From Lotus japonicus (taxonomy: Eukaryota > Streptophyta > Magnoliopsida > Fabales > Fabaceae), in the NCBI RefSeq assembly GCF_012489685.1, contig NC_080045.1, forward strand, positions 50,303,096 to 50,367,095: a stretch of DNA of 64,000 nt, given 5' to 3'. Below the pieces are notes generated by a model that was given only the letters and a program-made list of their open reading frames with translations, was not told the DNA's origin and searched no databases. The translations under genes were made by a program, and so were the position numbers. Each line of letters opens with the position of its first letter. Positions within the stretch are counted from its first letter, which is position 1. Below are positions 56,699 to 64,000 of this stretch, in pieces.

Positions 56699-58833
56699 TC
56701 AAGCTAGGTTCTCGTTGTTGGCGTTGTTGCCCTGGCTTGTCCCGGCTTGAGGATCTTCCTTCTCTTGGTCCTCATTCCTGTGCTGCTCATTCCCATCCTC
56801 GCCATCTTCTTCAGGCTCACTCTCATCATCGAATTGGGGAAGGAGGTCGAGGCTAATGTCATCATCACCAACTACTTGACCATCCTTGATCTCCTTCAGC
56901 CACCCAATGCGGGAAAGATCAAAGCCCGGCTCAACTACACTGATCTGCTCTTTGGCCGCCAGAAAGCCTTGAGCATATTGGAGAGAAGCACGCCCTATGA
57001 TGGAAGCATTCAGGCGATCATATTTCTTTTCCAACTTTTGATATTTGGCTTGAATGGCAGTGTGCTTGTCATTTATGGCTTCTTTAAGAGACTTGGTCTT
57101 TCGAAGAAGCAGGTCCGAAGCAGCCAAGTCTTCAGTTAACTTAGCACACTTCTCCTCAGCAGATTTCAGCTTTTTGTTGGCAGTCTCAGCATCAGTTTTA
57201 GCCCGCTCATAGGCTGTCTTTTAATCAGCTGCCTTCTTCTCAAAACGGTTCTTGGCTGAGATCATCTCCTTTATACACTGAGCCATTCCCGCCACAGTGC
57301 TGGCGGCAGAAAGGGCGTGATGGATCGCCAAAGAAGCAATGTTGGGGGGACCTTGACCCGAAACATCCTTGTGGATCCGGTTGTCAAAGGTACGGGTCAT
57401 AAAATCCAGCCCGTTGAAGTGAGGATCATTCAAACTTAGCAAAGGGGGAGGAGCCTCGCCACCAATGGCTGAACTAGGGCCAGCCTGGCCAAATGGAGTT
57501 GGCGGACGATTGATTAGCGCGCTTGAATCTTGTTGAGGGGGCGGGACATTGTCATGTCCCTTCTTTTTCTCAGCCGGATGACTTTTTGGATCGAGAGTCG
57601 ATTGGTGGAGAGGCTTACCACCAGCAGCACCTGAAGTTTTTTGACGTTTAGGGTCCCTGACGTTGTCAGAGCCCGAAGTACCTTCATTCTTCTTCTTTTG
57701 CTCAGTTTCGGCGGCCCTCTTCTTCGCCGCCGCAGCAGACTGGGCGAGGTATTCCTTCATCTTGAGTGGGTTCGCGTCAACCTTGCTTTTTCCCATCGTA
57801 GCTGTATGGAAAACACCAATTAGACGAGATACATGAACAAAAAGAAAAACAAGTTACGTGCAAAGATTATAAACTTACTAAAAAATTGATTTAAAGTGCC
57901 GGATTTCGACGCCTCAATCAAGTCGTGACCAGAAATTACTGGTAGTGTGCGGAGGTAATCGGCGACGCCTTGTTCAGATTCATCCAAGGCGTCGTATGAA
58001 ACGGATATCTTTCGGCGAGGATTCTTTGTCCAGTAAAAAGGGAAGAGAGGGTTATTGTCGGAATCTCGGAACAAGTTCTTTATTTCGGGCGACTCCATAA
58101 CTTTAAAGTATTTTTTCTACCATACTTTGTAATGGCTTTTAAGGGCGGTGAACCGACTCATGTTCTTACGGGCTAAAAGTGGAACCCATTTCACAGAAGT
58201 AGGTTTAGTGGTGACTGATTTATAGAAAAGGAAGAACAAAGGATAGGTTGGAGTGAAACTCAAGTGTTCACAAAGAATTTCAAAGCAGCGGAGAAAACCC
58301 CAGGCGTTGGGCTGGAGTTGGCAAGGCGCCACATTCAGAAAAGAAAGAACGTGACATATAAACGGCGAGAAAGGAAGTTTGATGTTCAAGTCTAAGAAGA
58401 AATAGCCATAAACAAAGAAGAAATCGGGCGATTCATCGACTGGTTCTTTGCGCAACAGAACACAGTCATCTTCGCCACATGGGAGGACATTCAACAGATG
58501 ATCTTCATTATTCGAGGTGGCGGGATTTATCTTCGTGAAACCTTGAGCAGATATTCGAAGCGAATTAATGCTCCCAACGCTGCTCCAGATAGAACGCAAC
58601 AGACATTTATCTTCAACTAAATGCACGTCAGAGCGCCATTCAGGTGAAGACAAATCTCCATTAGAGGAGAGAATTGAGTCTACAGAACCGGCGGGACCGG
58701 AATCATCATGGGTAGAAGGCGAGGAGTGAATTTCAATTATAGAGGGGGCGACAACTTCCTCCTCCGTAGAGGGTGAAGAAAGTTCTAGGGAAGAAAGGCT
58801 AGCGTTTGGTAAAGACATGCGATGCAGTTTCAT
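56699..58833 (-). pseudogene. Spliced antisense ORF of Tat-type element (putative gypsy-type transposon domain)
   Basis: Minus-strand exon 1, 58833 (or MSLPNAS at 58818) to 57879, joins exon 2, 57801-56699, by A|GTAAGT...TACAG|CT with frame kept. About 685 codons result, interrupted by TAG at 58117-58119 and TAA at 57221-57223. The N-terminal part is serine/acid-rich. The middle (LPFSPFICHVLSFLNVAPCQ, NAWGFLRCFEILCEHL) resembles the plant putative gypsy-type transposon domain (Pfam Transposase_28) as I remember it. The C-terminal part is lysine/alanine-rich with a coiled coil (KSLKEAINDKHTAIQAKYQK...) and an acidic tail. Such antisense frames are known from some Tat-lineage retrotransposons; function unknown. 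Two stops mean this copy is dead. Confidence 0.72.
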
Positions 58834-59512
58834 AAATAGAAGAAAGAAGATGAACAAACTAAAAGTAAAAAGAAGATGAACAGAGTCAAAAGAAGAAAGA
58901 AGATGAACAGAGTCAGAGAAAAAAAAAGTAAACGAAGAATCTCAAGAAAGAGAAAAACTAACCAGGGGAAGAACTGTGGGTTTGAGAAAGGAGAACGTCG
59001 GCGATAGGGGAGCACCGCGCAATGACGACGGCCGGAGGAAGAAAAGGTTCACCGGAGTTCAAAGAAGAGAATGAAAGCTGCGGTGAAAAGGTTTTCAGAA
59101 CGAAAAGTTTTAAGAAAGTGAAAAATGAAAAGTGAAAAGGGGTTTTTATAGAGAGAAAGGAGGAGAGAGAATGAGTGGGGGAAGATCGTGGGTTTGTGGG
59201 ATTTGAAATTCGAAAAGGTAGGAAGCGAAAATACATTACTCCTCGAGACGCACAACTGAAAATTGCATTTATAACAAATGATGACGAAATCCCGGAAAAC
59301 AAGGATACGTGCGTCAGTTGAAAAGACGTGATTGACGGTTATGATTAATGGCGACATATCCTTGAAACGGCAACAAAGGTGGCGAAGCGTGAAAATGGCG
59401 ATGTAACAACGAAAGTAAAATGGCGATGAACGAATAAACAATAGAGGCGAGCTACTAGGTAACATGATGAAGACATTTCGACTCATTACTCGAGTCTCAT
59501 GTCTTGGGGGCA

Positions 59513-59891
59513 TGTGGATTGGGCGGGACATAAAGAAGATTATGTCCTGCCCAAAATGAACAATAAACCATTGAAGACAGCCATGGCGGGAAGTGCGACA
59601 CAACGAGCTTCATTGCCCCCCCTTAGATGATGAACCCACAAGCCAGCTGGAAGATTCCTTTGGATTTGTCTTATATGTACAGGGATTTGGGCCCTGATTG
59701 TCAGGCCCAAATATAGGAAAGGTCCATATCATGACCACCCCCTCTATAAAAGGGGAGGTCATCCACTTGTACGAAACCAACTTTTCAGCATTAATGAGAA
59801 TATTCCTTTTATGGTAGTTTTTCTATTTTAGTGCTCTGCTAGGGTTTACTTTTTGTCTTTCTCTTACGTAAGCTTGCCCTAGTACAGAACA
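59513..59891 (+). repeat. 3' LTR of the Tat-type element
   Basis: TG...CA bounded (TGTGGATTGGGCGGG ... CTAGTACAGAACA), 379 bp, preceded by polypurine TTGGGGGCA. TATA box CTATAAAAGGGG near 59743. Immediately followed by copia leader sequence GGTATCTAGAGC. No partner 5' LTR in the window. Confidence 0.78.
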
Positions 59892-60105
59892 GGTATCTAG
59901 AGCTATTGTTGCGTTCCAGAGAAGGGTGAGAAAACAGCCAAGAAAATCAACATAGTGTGTGAGAGAATCGACACTGTGAGTTGAGTTCTTCTTTCCTTTC
60001 CTTCGTCATTGAGATTTTCTTCTCCTTCTTTCTTCTTTGTGTGATCGAGTTCTTGGTGAGAGAGGAACAAGCTTGAGCTTTTCTCTGCGAGAGAAAGGGG
60101 TTTCT
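59892..60105 (+). repeat. Second copy of the copia leader (214 bp)
   Basis: Matches 54805-55018 over 214 bases with one difference noticed (aacaacc against aacagcc). After 60105 the true copia leader continues CTACCCGGGTACAG toward the gag start. See findings for the origin of the duplication. Confidence 0.9.
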
Positions 60106-60202
60106 CTACCCGGGTACAGATTGGGTGTCTAGTGGGTGAAATTCTAGGTTTCTTGTGTGTGAAATAGGGGATTTTACCAAGGGACACCAGAGATCAGAAG
60201 AG

Positions 60203-63200
60203 ATGGGGAACAATGGAAATATTCCACCAAATTTACCGATTTTTGATGGCAAGAATTGGGATCACTGGTGTGCGAAGATGAGGGTCATCTTCAATTTTCA
60301 AGAGTGCAACGAGGTGGTGGATGGTGGCTATGAACCACTGGGTGAAAATCCAACCAATGCTCAGCGTGAAACTCATAAGGAAACAAAGAAGAGGGATCAG
60401 AAAGCGTTGTTCTTCATACATCAGTGTGTGAATGCCGTGGTGTTTGAGAAAATCTCAGATGCAACCACCTCGAAGCAAGCATGGGATGTGTTGGTGAAGC
60501 TGTATGGTGGTGATGAGAAGGTCAAGAAAGTACGTCTTCAATCTTTGAGGAGACAGTATGAATTGCTCCAGATGAAGAACAATGAGTCAATTGCAGAATA
60601 CTTCTCCAGATTGGTGACTCTTACAAATCAGATGAAGAATAATGGAGAAACACTTTCAGAGCAAGCTATAGTTGAGAAGGTACTGCGTACTCTGACCCCA
60701 AAATTCGATATGATTGTTGTGGCTATAGAGGAAACCAAGGATCTGAGCAAATTGAAGCTTGAAGATCTCCAAGGGACACTTGAGGCCAGAGAATTGAGGG
60801 TAAAAGATAGGGATGCTGAGAATGAATCACATCAAGCACTAATGGCCTAGTCCAAGAAGAATGATTTTGAAGAAAAGAAAAAGAAGTGGAAGAAAGGGAA
60901 GTGGAAATCCCAGAAAGAAGCTTCACAAAAGGAGAGATTCAAGCCTGATGATAAACCTGAATCCTCAAACAAGAAAGAAGGAGGGTTTGGTAAGAATCAA
61001 GGTAAAAATAAAGGCTTTGACAAGAGCAAAATCCAGTGTTTTAATTGTGAAAAGTATGGACATTTTGCCTATGAATGTGGTCGAGGCAAAGGAGGTTATG
61101 GGCATCAGAAAGTTCACAAGAAGGCTGAGGAAGAGGCCAATATGGTGGCACAAGACGATTCTGATTCAGACCCAATTATGCTAATGGTCACTACATGTGA
61201 AGGAAGTCTAGTCTCAGATGTTTGGTATTTGGACACAGCTTGTTCAAATCATATGACTGGACATAAAACCTGGCTAACTGAGTTTGATTCCTCAAAAAAG
61301 AACAAAATCAGGTTGGCTGATAGTAGAAACCTCATGGCAGAAGGTATGGGCAAGGTTGCTATACACAGAAATGAGAAGAAGGTAGCAGTGATTGAGGAAG
61401 TATTCTTTGTGCCAGGAATGGATTGTAACCTCTTAAGTGTTGGGCAACTGGTAGAAAAGGGTTTTTCAGTAACTGTGAAAGATCGTTTGCTGAAGTTGTA
61501 TGACAAACATGATAATTTGGTCTTGACTTCCACTTTGGCTAAGAATAGAACATTCAAGGCTAGTATCAGTGAGTCTGCAGCACAATGCTTTGCTGCCACT
61601 ACACCAGACCAGGAAGCATGGCTTTGGCATCAAGGGTATTGTCACCTAAATTTTCGAAGCTTGTCTGATTTAAAGTCTAAAGATCTAGTGCTAGGTGTTC
61701 CTAAAATAGTAGCTCCAGATAGCACATGTTCAGTATGCTTAGTAGGGAAACAAACTCGGGTCTCTTTTGTCAGCAATTTACCTATGAGGGCAAAGCACAT
61801 TCTTCATGTTGTTTCTTCTGATATATGTGGTCCATTTGAAGTAAATTCCATAGGAGGGAGTAGATATTTCATATCTTTCGTGGATGAGTTTAGTAGGAAA
61901 TTGTGGACTTCTTTAATCAAAACAAAAGGTGAAGCATTGACTGAGTTCAGAAAATTCAAAGCTATGGCTGAAACACAAAGTGGACAAGCACTTAAGATTT
62001 TGAGGACATATGGGGGGGGGGGGTGAGTATACTTCTCATCAGTTCCGGGATTTCTGTGAGACTTATGGTATAATCCATGAGATCACTCCACCATACACCC
62101 CCAACACAATGGCATGGCAGAACGTAGAAATAGAAGCTTGGTGGAGATGACAAGAAGCATGCTAAAGCAAAAGCACCTTCCACACAAGTTCTGGGGGGAA
62201 GCTATTGCTACTGCCACTTATGTCCTAAATAGGTGTCCAACCAAAAGCCTTAAAGGAAAAGTTCCCGAGGAAGTGTGGTCAGGATCCAAGCCTAGTGTAA
62301 GTCATTTAAAGGTATTTGGGTCCCTATGTTTCAAACACATACCAGATGCAACAAGGACAAAGTTGCAGGATAAAAGCAAGCCCATGATTTTGATTGGTTA
62401 CCATCCAACAGGGGCCTATAGGCTCTATGATCCTGTCCTTGATAAAGTGGTCATCAGCAGAGATGTCCTTATAAAAGAACTTGAGGAGTGGAACTGGGAA
62501 AAAGGGGCAGTGAGCGGTACTGTTTTCCCAGTCATTGATGAACAATTTGAGGTGGAGTCAAACCAGAATGAGGGACAACTTGAGGTGGAGCCAAACCAGA
62601 ATGAGGGACAAGAACTGAATGGAGGGATCAATGATAATGACTCTGTGGTTTCTGGTGGTGAGGTTGTGACAGAAACATACATAGACAATCCAATGCAATC
62701 TCAGCAAGCTTCTAGACCACAGAGGCAAAGGCAGATACCAAGAAGACTACAAGATTTTGAACTGGTCTCGGATAGTGGTGTCAATGAAGAAGGTGATCTT
62801 GTCCATTTTGCTATGCTTGCAGATGCAGAACCATTAAACTTCCAAGATGCACTAAAACAGAAAGTTTGGAAGGATGCAATGCTTGAAGAGCTAAGAGCAA
62901 TCGAAAGGAATAATACTTGGGAGCTAACTGACTTGCCTCTCAATAAGAAGCCAATTGATGTAAAGTGGATCTTCAAGGTCAAGTTGAGCCCAAAAGGGTC
63001 AATTGTCAAGCATAAAGCAAGACTTGTGGCCAGGGGTTTTCTTCAAAAACCTGGCTTGGACTATTCTGAAGTATTTGCTCCTGTGGCCAGACATGAAACT
63101 ATTAGACTTGTGGTGGCTCTAGCCTGTGGAAGGAACTGGTTTTTGTCCCATCTTGATGTTAAGTCAGCATTTCTAAACGGTCCTCTTGAGGAGGAGGTGT

Positions 63201-64000
63201 ATGTCACACAGCCACCAGGGTTTGAAGTAAAGCACAAGGAACGAAAGGTGTATAGGTTGCATAAGGCATTGTATGGCCTTAAGCAAGCTCCAAGGGCTTG
63301 GAATAGGAGGATTGATTCTTTCTTTCAGGTGCATGGCTTCAAGAAATGTTCTGTAGAACATGGTGTGTATGTGAGGAAGACAGGTGATAATGTTGATTTG
63401 TTGATCTGCCTGTATGTTGATGACTTATTGATTACTGGAAGCTCTAAGTCAGAAATTGATAAGCTGAAGCATCTCTTAGAATCAGAGTTTGAAATGACAG
63501 ATCTGGGAAAACTAGCTTATTTCTTGGGAATGGAGTTTTTGTACACTACACAGGGCATAATTTTGCATCAAACTAAGTATGCAAAAGAGGTTATGCTCAA
63601 GTTTAATATGATGCAGTGCAATGAGGCAAGAACACCAGCAGAAACTAATCTGAAGCTTGAAGGTTTAGTCAGTGAAAAGGGTGTTGATCCTACTGAGTAC
63701 AAGCAATTGATTGGCTCATTAAGGTACTTGTGTAATAGTAGGCCTGATCTGAGTTTTGCTGTTGGTATGCTTAGTAAATTCATGAATGAACCGAAGAGGT
63801 CTCACTTGCTGGCTGCAAAGAGAGTGTTGAGGTATGTTAAGGGAACTGTGAACTGTGAACTTTGGTATTTGGTTTCCAGCTGATACAGGAAGAAATAAGG
63901 ATGAGCTAAAAGGTTTCTCTGACTCTGATTGGTGTGGAGATAAGTTGGATAGAAGGAGCACAACTGGTTATGTGTTTCAGTTTCAAGGAGCTCCAATCTC
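60203..64000 (+). pseudogene. gag-pol: Ty1/copia gag-pol, decayed, running off the window
   Basis: Starts MGNNGNIPPNLPIFDGKNW (gag). TAG at 60848 interrupts gag before the CCHC knuckle (CFNCEKYGHFAYEC, about 61037-61078). Protease DTACSNHMTG is near 61230. Integrase has its HHCC site around 61627-61740 and SSDICGPF (first Asp). The second catalytic Asp position reads Tyr (RTYGGG, about 62009) next to a 12-G run that breaks the frame. A C run near 62098 shifts back, so NGMAERRNR (catalytic Glu) is in the original frame. RT spans about 62880-63500 with [11 protein letters not shown] 7-bp duplication at 63848-63861 shifts the frame before RNase H (SDSDWCGDK), which continues to the window edge. 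Copia order (IN before RT) is clear; the lineage is not assigned. Confidence 0.9.

Larger units (their letters stand above)
55019..59891 (+). mobile_element. Truncated Ty3/gypsy element of Tat type
   Basis: Begins inside pol between RNase H and integrase, continues through the end of pol (56215), a 3' region with a long antisense frame (56699-58857), a polypurine tract TTGGGGGCA (59504-59512) and a 3' LTR (59513-59891). The 5' LTR, gag, protease, RT and RNase H are missing. An antisense extra frame downstream of pol and this polypurine tract are known in Tat-lineage elements. It lies between two copies of the copia leader. Confidence 0.8.

Overview
The window is nuclear DNA from a dicot plant, most likely a legume. 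The genes are split by GT..AG introns, intergenic DNA is very AT-rich, and plant transposon classes are present in quantity. Species is inferred from general resemblance (BAHD, PP2-B and Tat-SF1 type genes, short LTR elements of the kind seen in legumes) and cannot be proved here.

Four genes look intact and were modelled exon by exon with frame checked at each junction: a RABA5a-like Rab GTPase (minus, 1543-3090, 223 aa); a Tat-SF1/ELF9-like RNA-binding protein (minus, 16972-24026, 14 exons, 499 aa); an A1 aspartic protease with a GPI-type tail (plus, 30178-35674, 10 exons, 478 aa); and a BAHD acyltransferase (minus, 37193-38690, 2 exons, 459 aa). The ELF9-like and protease genes lie head to head. 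The DNA between them carries a diverged tandem duplication of about 2.6-3.3 kb, one unit hit by a palindromic element and the other by a TRIM. Broken or partial genes are a PP2-B F-box pseudogene (45336-47089), a MOS2/GPKOW-like scrap (345-545), an orphan coiled-coil exon (4582-4660) and an unrecognised minus-strand gene with stops (51858-54370).

Mobile DNA dominates the rest. At 5316-10756 is a complete young Ty3/gypsy chromovirus with equal 395-bp LTRs, a 5-bp target duplication, one open gag-pol frame and a primer site matching tRNA-Tyr. hAT-type elements with 8-bp target duplications lie at 13655-14328, 14537-15249 and 46373-46901. Mutator-like elements with 9-bp duplications lie at 39627-40104 and 47387-49257, the latter with another (48552-49094) nested in it. 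Three Helitron-type 3' ends, two TRIMs, two SINE candidates, several LINE-type 3' scraps and several foldbacks are also visible. From 54579 to the window end is a Ty1/copia element with a decayed gag-pol, split by a truncated Tat-lineage Ty3 element that carries a spliced antisense ORF; a 214-bp copy of the copia leader lies on both sides of the Ty3 piece.

No wholly new biological system is evident. The most unusual points are the clean nested and three-armed Mutator-like palindromes, the tRNA-Tyr primer site with coding sequence running into the 3' LTR, the duplicated head-to-head intergenic region with reciprocal insertions, and the chimeric copia/Ty3 structure.
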